The notes beneath the pieces were generated by a model. The model had not been told where the DNA came from. It did not search any database and saw nothing but the letters and a program-made list of their open reading frames with translations. The position numbers and the translations under genes are program-made. Source: Oscillospiraceae bacterium (GTDB lineage Bacteria; Bacillota_A; Clostridia; Oscillospirales; Oscillospiraceae). From it: a stretch of DNA of 31,664 bases. This document shows positions 21,194 through 29,576 of this stretch, piece by piece. The stretch covers positions 1-31,664 of the forward strand of contig JAFYCC010000046.1 in the NCBI GenBank assembly GCA_017539885.1. The letters run 5' to 3'. The number at the start of each line of letters is the position of its first letter. Within the stretch, counting starts at the first letter, position 1.

Positions 21194-22651
21194 GTGAACT
21201 GGGACGTGATCTGTTGGGCACTGCACGATTTCACGATGCTTCGAGTCACGCGCGGCGCCTTCAACGGGGCCTCGACTCTGCTGCTCATGGGGGCGCACGC
21301 GCCGGATCTGCCGGGAGTCATCTACGTCACCCGCGGCGGAAGGAGCGAGACGCGCTTCCGCTTTTCGCTAATCGTTTCTATCGGTGAGAGCGCGGTGGAG
21401 TCGGAAAACCGGATCGAACTGGAGGACGCGCCTATCGAGGAAGTGTTCAACGCGCTGGCCGCAGTTAAGGACTATCTGGACACGCTTGGCGGCGTTCTTG
21501 CGAATCTTGATACGGATCAGGCGATCCTCGACGCGGCGGGCATGTATCTGAACAGTCCTCTGTTCTATTTCGACGAAAGCTACCGGATCCTCGCCATAAC
21601 GCGCGACGTGACTTTCCAGCACGACGCGGAGTGGGAGCATATGCTCACGGAAGGGTATCTCTCTCCGGAAAACGCGAGAAGGATGCAGCTGCGCGGCGAC
21701 CTGGATCTGCTCGCTGCCGCGCATGAGCCGGTGATCTACCGGTCGGAGATCTATCCGTTTCCTTCCGTCGTAGTGAACATATGGCTTGAGGATCGCTTCG
21801 CCAGCCGGCTGAACATGCTCTGCGTAGGCGGGGAGCCCACGCCGGTGATGGCCTTCGCCTGCGGCATCGTGGCCGCGCATCTGCGGCGCAATCTCGGGGC
21901 ACGGGCGCAGCGGCGGGTGAGCGGTCCGCTGCGAGGCATGCTTACGGACCTGCTGTCCGGCGTGCAGCTGTCCGACGCGCTCATAGCCGACCGGCTGCGC
22001 GCGCGCCCGGGCTGGAGCACGGGCGTGCTGCGCGTATTCGCACTGGAGCTGCGCATGCGGGAGGACCGACAGGTGGCCGCCTACTACGCCGGCGTGCTCG
22101 AGGAACTTTTCCCGGACGGCGAGGTGCTCGCGCTCGAAGTGGAGAACAGCCATGCGCTGCTCGCGCATGCGCCGGATGAGGAGGGGTTTCGCCGCACCGA
22201 GGAGAGACTCGCGGCATTCCTGCGGCGCCAGAACATGGTCTGCGGAATGAGCAACAGTTTCCACAGCCTGCGCGAGGCGCGGGGCTATTACGACCAGGCG
22301 CGCACGGCGCTGCGGCTCGGGAAGGAAACGCCGCTGCGCCCCTACCGCGGACATATGCTCGAGCAGATTATGAGCTACATCCCACGAGAAAGAGCGGCCT
22401 GGCTTGTCAGTCCGGATGTCGGCCGCCTCGCGGAGGCGGACAGAACGGGCGGCCTGGAACTCTCCGCCACGCTGCGCGCCTATCTGGAGCATGACCGCAG
22501 CCTCACGCAGACGGCACAGGCACTGTTCATACACAAGAACACGCTGCTCTACCGGCTCGGGCGTATCCGGGAACTGATCAGGTGCGATCTTGATGATCCG
22601 GACGAGCGGCTGCTTCTGAGGCTGTCCTTCCGACTGATGGACAAAGAGTGA
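21194..22651 (+). CDS. PucR/CdaR-type transcriptional regulator
   Basis: A 485-residue regulator. The C-terminus (about 415-485) is a PucR-type helix-turn-helix: LRAYLEHDRSLTQTAQALF then IHKNTLLYRLGRIREL. The middle (about 270-400) looks like the GGDEF-like domain of CdaR proteins, with HSLREARGYYDQARTALRLG. The N-terminal 250 residues are a probable ligand-sensing part, including DEEYRI-type PAS-like pieces (FYFDESYRILAITRDV). I prefer GTG at 21194, with AAAGGGG about 10 bases upstream; the earlier TTG at 21146 would start inside the operator palindrome. Such regulators usually activate adjacent catabolic genes in response to substrate, which fits the divergent URO-D/transporter locus. Confidence 0.88.
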   Translation: MNWDVICWALHDFTMLRVTRGAFNGASTLLLMGAHAPDLPGVIYVTRGGRSETRFRFSLIVSIGESAVESENRIELEDAPIEEVFNALAAVKDYLDTLGGVLANLDTDQAILDAAGMYLNSPLFYFDESYRILAITRDVTFQHDAEWEHMLTEGYLSPENARRMQLRGDLDLLAAAHEPVIYRSEIYPFPSVVVNIWLEDRFASRLNMLCVGGEPTPVMAFACGIVAAHLRRNLGARAQRRVSGPLRGMLTDLLSGVQLSDALIADRLRARPGWSTGVLRVFALELRMREDRQVAAYYAGVLEELFPDGEVLALEVENSHALLAHAPDEEGFRRTEERLAAFLRRQNMVCGMSNSFHSLREARGYYDQARTALRLGKETPLRPYRGHMLEQIMSYIPRERAAWLVSPDVGRLAEADRTGGLELSATLRAYLEHDRSLTQTAQALFIHKNTLLYRLGRIRELIRCDLDDPDERLLLRLSFRLMDKE

Positions 22652-22666
22652 ATACATAACGAAACA

Positions 22667-22700
22667 GGGCGCCCGGCCCGGTGCCCGTCTTTCGCTTTTT
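22667..22700 (+). terminator. Terminator after the PucR-type gene
   Basis: GGGCGCC and GGTGCCC pair (one G-U) around CGGCCC, followed by a T-rich stretch. Confidence 0.65.
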
Positions 22701-22702
22701 CC

Positions 22703-22731
22703 TTGCCAATCGTGCGGGTATGGATTAAAAT
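22703..22731 (+). promoter_or_regulatory. Promoter of the hprK-whiA operon
   Basis: TTGCCA, 17 bases and TAAAAT, leaving a leader of about 50 bases before the hprK ATG. Confidence 0.7.
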
Positions 22732-22789
22732 AACAATGGAAAGTGCAGGCTACGGCTTCGTCCTGACACAAACCCTGGGAGGAACGGGC

Positions 22790-23761
22790 ATGGAAAAATC
22801 CTATTCGGTAAAACTGCGCCATATCGCGGAGGCAATGCAGCTGGAGATCGCCTATCAGGCGCCCGATTACAACGAGAAGCTCGTGGAGATAACGGCGGTG
22901 AACCGCCCCGGTCTGCAGCTGGTTGGCTTTTATGAATACTTCGACCCGCGCCGCATCCAGGTCCTGGGCATCGTAGAGACGACGTATCTGCTTACTCTCC
23001 CGCATGAGGAACGCGAAAAGAGCCTGGAGTCGCTGCTTTCGCGCCGGCCGGTAGCTGTGGTCGTCTGTCATGAGATGCAGCCGCTTCCGGAGTGCCTGAC
23101 TCTTGCGGAGAAGTACGGTGTGAGCATTTTCGTAACGCAGGAGAGCACCTCCGAGTTTATCTCCAAGCTCATCTCCAGACTCATGCAGGAGCTCGCCCCG
23201 CGCATCACCATGCACGGCGTGCTTGTGGAGGTGCACGGCGAGGGACTGCTCATCACCGGCGAGAGCGGCATCGGCAAGAGCGAGACGGCGCTTGAGCTCG
23301 TCAAGCGCGGCCATCGCCTCATTGCGGACGACGCGGTGGAGATCCGCCGGGTGGATCACACGGTCCTGTCCGGCTCCGCGCCGGAGATGATCCGCTATTA
23401 TATGGAGCTTCGCGGCATCGGCGTGATCGACGCGCGGCAGATATTCGGCGTGGGCGCTGTGAAGCCCTCTACGCGAGTCACGCTTGTCATCAAGCTGGAG
23501 GCCTGGGATAACACCAAGGCCTACGACCGGCTCGGCATTGAGGAGGAGTACACGGAGATCCTCGGCGTCAAGGTGCCGCAGACGACAATTCCGGTGCAGC
23601 CGGGGCGCAATCTCGCCGTCATTCTTGAGCTTGCGGCCATGAATCACCGCCAGAAGCTCATGGGCTACAATGCCGCCGCGCGGCTGGCGGCGCAGCACGA
23701 CCGGTTCGTCGACAACGGCGGCTATGAAGCGGCCGAAGAGTATCCGCTGACGGAGGAATGA
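22790..23761 (+). CDS. hprK: HPr kinase/phosphorylase
   Basis: A 323-residue bifunctional enzyme that phosphorylates and dephosphorylates HPr on Ser46, the switch of carbon catabolite control in Bacillota. The N-terminal domain covers about 1-135; the catalytic half has the P-loop GESGIGKS (157-164) and the family signature MELRGIGVIDARQIFG. Length is normal. GGGAGG lies 7 bases before the ATG at 22790. It leads the hprK-murB-rapZ-yvcK-whiA cluster and is separated from murB by only 7 bases. HPr (ptsH) itself is not in the window. Confidence 0.97.
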   Translation: MEKSYSVKLRHIAEAMQLEIAYQAPDYNEKLVEITAVNRPGLQLVGFYEYFDPRRIQVLGIVETTYLLTLPHEEREKSLESLLSRRPVAVVVCHEMQPLPECLTLAEKYGVSIFVTQESTSEFISKLISRLMQELAPRITMHGVLVEVHGEGLLITGESGIGKSETALELVKRGHRLIADDAVEIRRVDHTVLSGSAPEMIRYYMELRGIGVIDARQIFGVGAVKPSTRVTLVIKLEAWDNTKAYDRLGIEEEYTEILGVKVPQTTIPVQPGRNLAVILELAAMNHRQKLMGYNAAARLAAQHDRFVDNGGYEAAEEYPLTEE

Positions 23762-23768
23762 TCCCGAG

Positions 23769-24671
23769 ATGAGAACGGTTCTGGAAATACTCGCTATGGC
23801 CTTTCCCGGGCTGGAGATCCGTCCCGGCGAGCCTATGCGCAGCCACTGCTCCTTCCGCATCGGCGGCCCGTGCGTGGGGCTCGTGCTGCCGCGCACGCTG
23901 GAGGAAATGGGCGGCGTGCTGCGCGCGCTGCAGGACATGAACGACGAACCGCTGCTGCTCGGCAACGGAACGAACCTGCTCATCACGGACGAACCTCTCG
24001 ACCGTATCGTTGTCGGCACGGAGCGTATGACCCAGATCGAGCGCGATGAGGATGACGGCCTGTTCGCACTTGCGGGCGTGCCGCTGTCGAGGCTTGCTGC
24101 GCAGGCGGCGGAATTCGGCCTGACAGGTTTGGAATTCGCCCACGGCATTCCCGGTACGCTCGGCGGCGCGGTGGTGATGAATGCGGGCGCCTACGGCGGC
24201 GAGATGAAGGACGTCGTGGATATGACGATGTTTATGGACGAACAGGGGGAAGTCGACAGCCTTTCCGGCGGGGAACATGCTTTCGGCTACCGTCAGAGCG
24301 CCTTTTCCTCCGGCGGAAAAGCCGTGCTCGGCTGCCGCATTCAGCTTCGTGAGGGCGAACCGGACACGATCCGTTCGACGATGGAGGATCTGATGGAGCG
24401 CCGCCGCACGAGCCAGCCGCTGGACAGGCCCTCAGCGGGCAGCACTTTCAAACGCCCGAAAGAGGGCTACGCTGCCGCTCTGATCGATCAGGCGGGACTC
24501 AAGGGATACCGCGTCGGAGACGCGGCGGTGAGCGAGAAGCACGCCGGCTTTGTGGTCAATCTCGGACAGGCGCGCTTCGATGACGTGATCGCCGTCATGG
24601 AGCATGTGCAGAGCGAGGTGCTTCGGCAGTTCGGCGTCGAGCTGGAGCCGGAAGTCAGGATCGTCCGCTAG
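23769..24671 (+). CDS. murB: UDP-N-acetylenolpyruvoylglucosamine reductase
   Basis: A 300-residue FAD enzyme that reduces the enolpyruvyl group to give UDP-N-acetylmuramate for peptidoglycan. HCSFRIGGPC starts the FAD domain, GNGTNLLITD and GIPGTLGGAVVMNAGAYGGE are the FAD/substrate loops, and PSAGSTFKRP holds the catalytic Ser with VSEKHAGFVVN after it. The short form lacking the extra loop indicates type II MurB, as in Gram-positives. It lies between hprK and rapZ, with 10 bases to the latter. Confidence 0.97.
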   Translation: MRTVLEILAMAFPGLEIRPGEPMRSHCSFRIGGPCVGLVLPRTLEEMGGVLRALQDMNDEPLLLGNGTNLLITDEPLDRIVVGTERMTQIERDEDDGLFALAGVPLSRLAAQAAEFGLTGLEFAHGIPGTLGGAVVMNAGAYGGEMKDVVDMTMFMDEQGEVDSLSGGEHAFGYRQSAFSSGGKAVLGCRIQLREGEPDTIRSTMEDLMERRRTSQPLDRPSAGSTFKRPKEGYAAALIDQAGLKGYRVGDAAVSEKHAGFVVNLGQARFDDVIAVMEHVQSEVLRQFGVELEPEVRIVR

Positions 24672-24681
24672 GAGGGAAAGT

Positions 24682-25542
24682 ATGGAACTGCTGATCATCT
24701 CCGGCCTCTCGGGCGCGGGCAAATCGCGCGCGATGGGTATTATGGAGGATCTGGACTATTACTGCGTAGACAATATGCCCGTCGCGCTGATCGGGCGTTT
24801 CGCGGAGCTCTGCATGGCGACACGCGGGCGCTACGAGCGCGTCGCACTGGCGACGGACGCGCGGCAGCGCGGCAGCTTTGGGGCCTTCTGGGCGGCACTC
24901 GACGAGCTCACCGCACTTGGCTGCGCATATAAGATCCTGTTCCTGGAGGCAAGCGTAGAGACCATCGTCAAACGCTACAAGGAGACGCGCCGCCGCCATC
25001 CGCTCGCGCCTGAAGGAGGCAGCATCGAGGACGCAGTGCGCCGCGAGATCAAGCTCATGGCGGATATGCGCGCACGCGCGGACTATGTCATCGACACGTC
25101 CAGCACCACCATCGGCATGCTGCAGGCGGAGATCTACCGGCTCTTCATCGGGGAGAGCAGCGAGCGCAAGCTTCAGGTGAACGTGCTGTCGTTCGGGTTC
25201 AAATACGGCATCCCCGCCGAGGCGGATCTCGTGTTCGACGTGCGCTTCCTGCCCAATCCCTATTACGAGGCGGACCTGCGCGAAAAAACGGGTCTGGAAG
25301 CGGAGGTCGCCGACTATGTCCTTAACAGCGACAGCTCGCGGGGCTTCATGGAGCGCCTGACGGCGCTGGTGGATTATCTGCTCCCGCTCTACGTAGAGGA
25401 AGGAAAATACAGCCTGACGATCGCCGTCGGCTGTACCGGCGGAAGACACCGCAGCGTGGCCGTGGCGCAGGCTCTCGCCAGACATATCGAGTCGCCGCAG
25501 CGCAGCGTCCTGCGCGTAGACCGCGACGTCGAAAGGGGCTGA
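24682..25542 (+). CDS. rapZ: RapZ-family nucleotide-binding protein
   Basis: A 286-residue protein of the RapZ/YvcJ family. The N-terminal P-loop is GLSGAGKS (8-15); the C-terminal domain has NVLSFGFKYGIPAEADLVFD and GCTGGRHRSVAVAQ, the phosphate-binding and RNA/metabolite-binding signatures. In E. coli RapZ guides decay of small RNA GlmZ and senses glucosamine 6-phosphate; in Bacillota the role is less clear, but YvcJ is a GTP/ATP-binding protein of the same operon. GGAGG is 6 bases before the ATG. Confidence 0.96.
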   Translation: MELLIISGLSGAGKSRAMGIMEDLDYYCVDNMPVALIGRFAELCMATRGRYERVALATDARQRGSFGAFWAALDELTALGCAYKILFLEASVETIVKRYKETRRRHPLAPEGGSIEDAVRREIKLMADMRARADYVIDTSSTTIGMLQAEIYRLFIGESSERKLQVNVLSFGFKYGIPAEADLVFDVRFLPNPYYEADLREKTGLEAEVADYVLNSDSSRGFMERLTALVDYLLPLYVEEGKYSLTIAVGCTGGRHRSVAVAQALARHIESPQRSVLRVDRDVERG

Positions 25543-25546
25543 GACG

Positions 25547-26554
25547 ATGTATGCCATCGAGAGCGGGGGCATCTTGCCCCGCACTGTAGTCATCGGCGGC
25601 GGAACAGGCCTGAGCACCATGCTGCGCGGACTGAAATATGTCATGAACGACATCACGGCAATCGTTTCCGTCGCGGACGACGGCGGCGGCAGCGGCGTGC
25701 TGCGGCAGGAACTGGGCATGCCGCCTCCGGGAGACGTGCGCAACTGCATTCAGGCACTCGCGCGTGTCGAGCCGACGATGGAGGCGCTTCTCGCCTACCG
25801 CTTTCAGGAGGGCAGCCTCAAGGGGCAGAGTTTCGGAAACCTGTTTCTTGCGGCGCTCAACGGGATGAGTCCGAGCTTCGACATGGCCGTAAGCAGCATG
25901 TGCGAAGTGCTCAATATCGTCGGGCGCGTCCTGCCGGTGACGAACGACGACGTGCGTCTTGTCGCGACCTTTGACGACGGCTCGGAGGTCATTGGCGAAA
26001 GCCGCATCGGCCACGTCAAGAAGGGCACGAGTCTCCATATCCACAATATTCGGCTGCTGCCGGAAAAGCCGAAAACGCTCCGGGCATGTCTTGAGGCCGT
26101 TCGTGCGGCGGATCTGATCGTGCTCGGGCCGGGAAGCCTATATACGAGCGTGATCCCGAATCTTCTCACGGACGGACTCTCCGAGGCGATCCTTGAATCG
26201 GACGCCGTGCGTGTATACGTGTGCAACGTCATGACCGAGGACGGCGAGACGCAGGGCTATACCGTGTCGGACCATCTGCGCGCGCTGTTCGAACATGGCG
26301 GCGGAAAGCTCGCCGACTGCTGCCTCGCGAACAGTAAAACGTTCACGGCGGAGATCGCGGCGCGCTACGGCATGGAGGGAGCGGAACCTGTACGGCTCGA
26401 CCCGGAAGCGGTCGGGGAGCTGGGCGTGCGGCTGCATCTCGCCCCGATCGCGGGAGAGCGGGACGGCTTTGCCAGGCACGACAGCATCGCGCTTGCCGAG
26501 GCGCTGCTTCGGCTGTATCATGAAGAATCACCGGCCGGCCGTTACGAAGAGTGA
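25547..26554 (+). CDS. yvcK: Gluconeogenesis factor YvcK (CofD-like)
   Basis: A 335-residue protein of the YvcK/CofD-like fold, needed for growth on gluconeogenic carbon and for cell-wall homeostasis in B. subtilis, where it binds UDP-sugars. The nucleotide-binding start VVIGGGTGLSTMLRGLK, the SVADDGGGSGVLRQELG loop and PPPGDVRNC are present, and LIVLGPGSLYTSVIPNLL lies further on. It starts 4 bases after rapZ. The first ten residues (MYAIESGGIL) extend slightly beyond the usual start. Confidence 0.95.
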   Translation: MYAIESGGILPRTVVIGGGTGLSTMLRGLKYVMNDITAIVSVADDGGGSGVLRQELGMPPPGDVRNCIQALARVEPTMEALLAYRFQEGSLKGQSFGNLFLAALNGMSPSFDMAVSSMCEVLNIVGRVLPVTNDDVRLVATFDDGSEVIGESRIGHVKKGTSLHIHNIRLLPEKPKTLRACLEAVRAADLIVLGPGSLYTSVIPNLLTDGLSEAILESDAVRVYVCNVMTEDGETQGYTVSDHLRALFEHGGGKLADCCLANSKTFTAEIAARYGMEGAEPVRLDPEAVGELGVRLHLAPIAGERDGFARHDSIALAEALLRLYHEESPAGRYEE

Positions 26555-26567
26555 AGAGGAAATAGAG

Positions 26568-27473
26568 ATGTCGTTTTCCGCCGAAGTGAAAAAGGAACTC
26601 TGCCGTGTGAGTTACACAGATCAGAGCACGGCGCTTGCCGAGGCCTACGGCGTTCTGCTGTTCGCCAACAGTTTCCGCGCGGAGGAGATCCGCATCATCA
26701 CGGGAAGTCCCGATTTTGCAGAGCGCCTTCCCAAGCTGTTCCGGCGCGCCTTTAACCTGAGCTTCGACCGCGCGGAGGCCAACCGGACGGATACCAAGAG
26801 AAGCTTCTATATTACCGACGGGAAGAAGATCGCTGCGATCTTCAGCGCTTTCGGCTGCGAACCGGACTCCACGCTTGCGCATCACGTGAATCTGGGCATA
26901 CTGGAGGAGGAGAGTGACCGCGTCGCTTTCGTACGCGGCGCGTTCTTCGCAGGCGGCAGCGTCACAGATCCTGCGAAGAACTATCATCTGGAACTGGCGA
27001 CTGCCCATCGCAGCGTCAGCAGGGAAACGTTTTCCATTCTGCTCGAACTTGGCTTTCACCCCAAGGAATCCACGAGGAATGGGAATTATGTAAACTATTT
27101 CAAGCAATCGGATGTCATGGAAGATCTGCTGACAACGCTTGGCGCTCCGGTAAGCGCGATGCAGATCATGTCTGCCAAGGTCGAGAAGGACATGCGGAAC
27201 GCCATCAACCGCAAGATCAACTGCGACACGGCCAACGCGGACAAGATCGTCTCCGCAGCGCAGCAGCAGCTTGACGATATCCGACGGATCGACCGCGGCC
27301 GCGGTCTGGACAGCCTGCCGGAAAAGCTTTATGAGACCGCGCTGCTGCGTATCGCCAATCCGGAGGCGAGCCTTGCCGATCTGGCGCTGCTCAGCGACCC
27401 GCCCGTTACGAAATCCTGTCTCAGCCACAGGCTGCGAAAACTATCAGAGCTGGCCGCAGCGCTGCCTGAATAG
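26568..27473 (+). CDS. whiA: WhiA DNA-binding protein
   Basis: A 301-residue protein with an N-terminal LAGLIDADG-like endonuclease-fold domain lacking nuclease activity and a C-terminal helix-turn-helix. FSAEVKKELCR is the family's opening; FVRGAFFAGGSVTDPAKNYHLE is the LAGLIDADG-like core; NADKIVSAAQQQLDDI and SLADLALLSDPPVTKSCLSH mark the C-terminal DNA-binding region. In Bacillus it affects cell division and chromosome segregation. The ATG follows GAAGAGGA by 7 bases. It closes the hprK cluster. Confidence 0.96.
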   Translation: MSFSAEVKKELCRVSYTDQSTALAEAYGVLLFANSFRAEEIRIITGSPDFAERLPKLFRRAFNLSFDRAEANRTDTKRSFYITDGKKIAAIFSAFGCEPDSTLAHHVNLGILEEESDRVAFVRGAFFAGGSVTDPAKNYHLELATAHRSVSRETFSILLELGFHPKESTRNGNYVNYFKQSDVMEDLLTTLGAPVSAMQIMSAKVEKDMRNAINRKINCDTANADKIVSAAQQQLDDIRRIDRGRGLDSLPEKLYETALLRIANPEASLADLALLSDPPVTKSCLSHRLRKLSELAAALPE

Positions 27474-27511
27474 ACGAATAGGAATAATAATCTGTTAAGG
27501 AGGATGCAGAA

Positions 27512-28051
27512 ATGAAAGAACTCAAGGGAACGAAAACATACGAAAATCTGGCCTTCGCCTTTGCGGGTGAATCGCAGGCGCGCAACAAGTACAGCTTTTT
27601 CGCCAGTGCCGCCAAGAAAGAAGGCTATGAGCAGATCGCTGAGATCTTCACGAAGACGGCCGACAACGAGAAGGAGCACGCCAAGATGTGGTATAAGCTC
27701 CTGATGGACGGCGTGGGGGACACGAAGACGAATCTTCGCCTGGCCGCGGAGGGCGAGAACGAGGAGTGGACGCAGATGTACCGCCGCTTCGCAGAGGAGG
27801 CGGAGGCGGAGGGCTTCCCGGAGATCGCCGAGAAATTCCGCGGCGTCGCGGCCATCGAGAAGGAGCACGAGGAGCGCTACCTGGCGCTGCTGGCCAACCT
27901 GGAAAAGGGAACCGTCTTTGCCAGGGAGGGACAGCAGATCTGGATCTGCCGCAACTGCGGGCATGTACACATCGGACCTGAAGCGCCGGACGAGTGCCCG
28001 GTGTGCGCGCATCCGAAGGCCTATTTCGAGCTGCAGGCGAAGAACTACTGA
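27512..28051 (+). CDS. rbr: Rubrerythrin
   Basis: A 179-residue peroxide reductase of anaerobes. The four-helix diiron domain shows [19 protein letters not shown] and [10 protein letters not shown], supplying the Glu/His iron ligands; the C-terminal rubredoxin-like domain has CRNCG (C146, C149) and [11 protein letters not shown]. The order is the classic one (diiron first). AAGGAGG lies 8 bases before the ATG. It probably forms its own unit: a hairpin follows, and the gap to whiA is 38 bases with only a weak promoter-like stretch. Confidence 0.97.
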   Translation: MKELKGTKTYENLAFAFAGESQARNKYSFFASAAKKEGYEQIAEIFTKTADNEKEHAKMWYKLLMDGVGDTKTNLRLAAEGENEEWTQMYRRFAEEAEAEGFPEIAEKFRGVAAIEKEHEERYLALLANLEKGTVFAREGQQIWICRNCGHVHIGPEAPDECPVCAHPKAYFELQAKNY

Positions 28052-28077
28052 GACCGGACCGGCATAAGGCAAAGGAA

Positions 28078-28114
28078 AGGGCGCGACAGGTTGCTGCTGC
28101 CGCGCCTTCTTCTT
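28078..28114 (+). terminator. Terminator after rubrerythrin
   Basis: AGGGCGCG and CGCGCCTT pair (one G-U) across a 15-base loop, followed by CTTCTTG. Confidence 0.6.
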
Positions 28115-28141
28115 GCGTTTGTTCCTCGTTCGGCATATACT
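28113..28141 (+). promoter_or_regulatory. Promoter of the acyl-ACP thioesterase gene
   Basis: TTGCGT, 17 bases and TATACT, about 70 bases before the GTG start. Confidence 0.6.
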
Positions 28142-28222
28142 GAGCGTGGCTGGAACGGCTGACGTGCTCGGACGGGCCTCCGGTCATGCGCTGCGCCTGA
28201 GCAGGCGGGAAGGAGAACCAAA

Positions 28223-28945
28223 GTGGAAGAAATCTATCGGCAGGAGAGGATCATAACGCCCGGAGTCGCTGACGCACAGGGGCTTCTGAGCGTTCACGAC
28301 ACGCTGCGTCTTTTCATGGATGCGGCCTCCGTACACGCGACACAGCTCGGCGTCGGCGTGCGCGAGATGGGCGAGCGGGGCCTTTTCTGGCTGACGGTAC
28401 GAACGAAAGCGGTCTTTCTCCGGCGCCCGGGCATCGGGGAGAGAGTCGCTTTTTCCACGTGGCCGGAACCGCCGAAAGGCCTTCGCGCCAACCGCAGCTA
28501 TGCAGTCGAGGACGAGCGCGGAGAGCGGCTCATCAGCGGCAAGACTGAGTGGGCGGTCATGGACCTGCGGACGCATGAACTCAAACCCGCGGCCGAGGTC
28601 TACTCCCGTGAACTGCGTTTTGAGACGCCGAGCGCCTGCCCGGATCCCTTCGCGCGCATACAGGATCGATTCGAGCCGGAGGATGTCTATGAGGAATACG
28701 TCGTGCGCTCAACGGACATCGACATGGGCGGCCACATGAACAACGCGGCCTATGTCCGCGCCGTGTTCGGCAGCTTCACGAACGAAGAACTGCGCGAACT
28801 GCCGCTGCGTACGCTGGATGTGGTCTACCGCGCTTCCTGTTACGAGCGCGAGCACCTGACTCTTCAGCGAAGACAGGAGACCGACGCCATGCTGCTGCGC
28901 GTCGCGCGCGCGGGCGAGACAGCTCTGCTCATGCGCATGGCCTGA
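28223..28945 (+). CDS. Acyl-ACP thioesterase
   Basis: A 240-residue double-hotdog thioesterase of the FatA/bacterial acyl-ACP type, releasing free fatty acid from acyl carrier protein. The first hotdog has LLSVHDTLRLFMDAASVHA and FWLTVRTKAVFLRRPG; the second starts RSTDIDMGGHMNNAAYVRAV, where D, H and N form the catalytic region. Length fits the bacterial group. The start is GTG, with AAGGAG 7 bases upstream. It has its own promoter and is not next to other fatty-acid genes. Confidence 0.92.
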   Translation: MEEIYRQERIITPGVADAQGLLSVHDTLRLFMDAASVHATQLGVGVREMGERGLFWLTVRTKAVFLRRPGIGERVAFSTWPEPPKGLRANRSYAVEDERGERLISGKTEWAVMDLRTHELKPAAEVYSRELRFETPSACPDPFARIQDRFEPEDVYEEYVVRSTDIDMGGHMNNAAYVRAVFGSFTNEELRELPLRTLDVVYRASCYEREHLTLQRRQETDAMLLRVARAGETALLMRMA

Positions 28946-28946
28946 C

Positions 28947-28975
28947 TTGAAATCGCCGCGGAAGCATAATATAAT
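28947..28975 (+). promoter_or_regulatory. Promoter of the HD-protein operon
   Basis: TTGAAA, 17 bases and TATAAT, beginning right after the thioesterase stop. Confidence 0.85.
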
Positions 28976-29016
28976 CAGTAATCGAAACAACGAACCTGAA
29001 ACGGAGGGAAAGAACG

Positions 29017-29559
29017 ATGGCGCGCATCCCAAGTCCCGAGGAGGCCATGGAGATCCTCAAAAAGTATAATCACGAACCCTTCCATATCCAGCACGCCGAG
29101 ACTGTGGGCAAGGTGCTCCATGAGTTCGCCAAAACGCGAGATCCCGGGCGTGAGGACTACTGGCGAGCCGTCGGAATCCTTCACGATATCGATTTCGAGT
29201 TATACCCGGATCAGCACTGCCAGAAGGCTCCGGAACTGCTGCACGAGAACGATATTGACGAAACGATCGTCCACGCCGTGTGCAGTCACGGGTGGGGCAT
29301 CTGCTCAGACGTGGAGCCTGTGCTGGAGATGGAAAAGCTGCTCTTTGCCGCCGACGAGCTCACAGGCCTTATCGGAGCGGCTGCGCTCATGCGCCCCACC
29401 GGCATGGAGGGCATGGAGGTCAAGTCCGTGATGAAAAAGTTCAAGGACAAAAAATTCGCCGCGGGCTGCTCACGCGAGGTCATCTCGCGAGGGGCGGAAC
29501 TCTGCGGTATGGAACTGCAGGAACTGATCGCGGTCACGCTCGCGGCCATGCAGGCTTGA
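29017..29559 (+). CDS. HD-domain hydrolase
   Basis: A 180-residue HD-superfamily protein. H24 or nearby in FHIQHAETVGKV, the HD pair in GILHDIDFELYP, and HAVCSHGWG followed by LFAADELTGLI supply the expected metal ligands. The family hydrolyses phosphomonoesters or phosphodiesters of nucleotides; the substrate is not known. GGAGG lies 9 bases before the ATG. It heads a probable three-gene unit with the pseudo-deacetylase (17-base gap) and the nucleotidyltransferase (17-base gap). Confidence 0.9.
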   Translation: MARIPSPEEAMEILKKYNHEPFHIQHAETVGKVLHEFAKTRDPGREDYWRAVGILHDIDFELYPDQHCQKAPELLHENDIDETIVHAVCSHGWGICSDVEPVLEMEKLLFAADELTGLIGAAALMRPTGMEGMEVKSVMKKFKDKKFAAGCSREVISRGAELCGMELQELIAVTLAAMQA

Positions 29560-29576
29560 GGAACAGAGGAACGAAC

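Noticed and set aside
21368..24148. A 926-codon open frame on the minus strand
   Set aside because: It lies opposite the PucR-type gene, hprK and part of murB. The translation is rich in His/Arg/Gln with no domain, typical of an antisense frame in GC-rich coding DNA.
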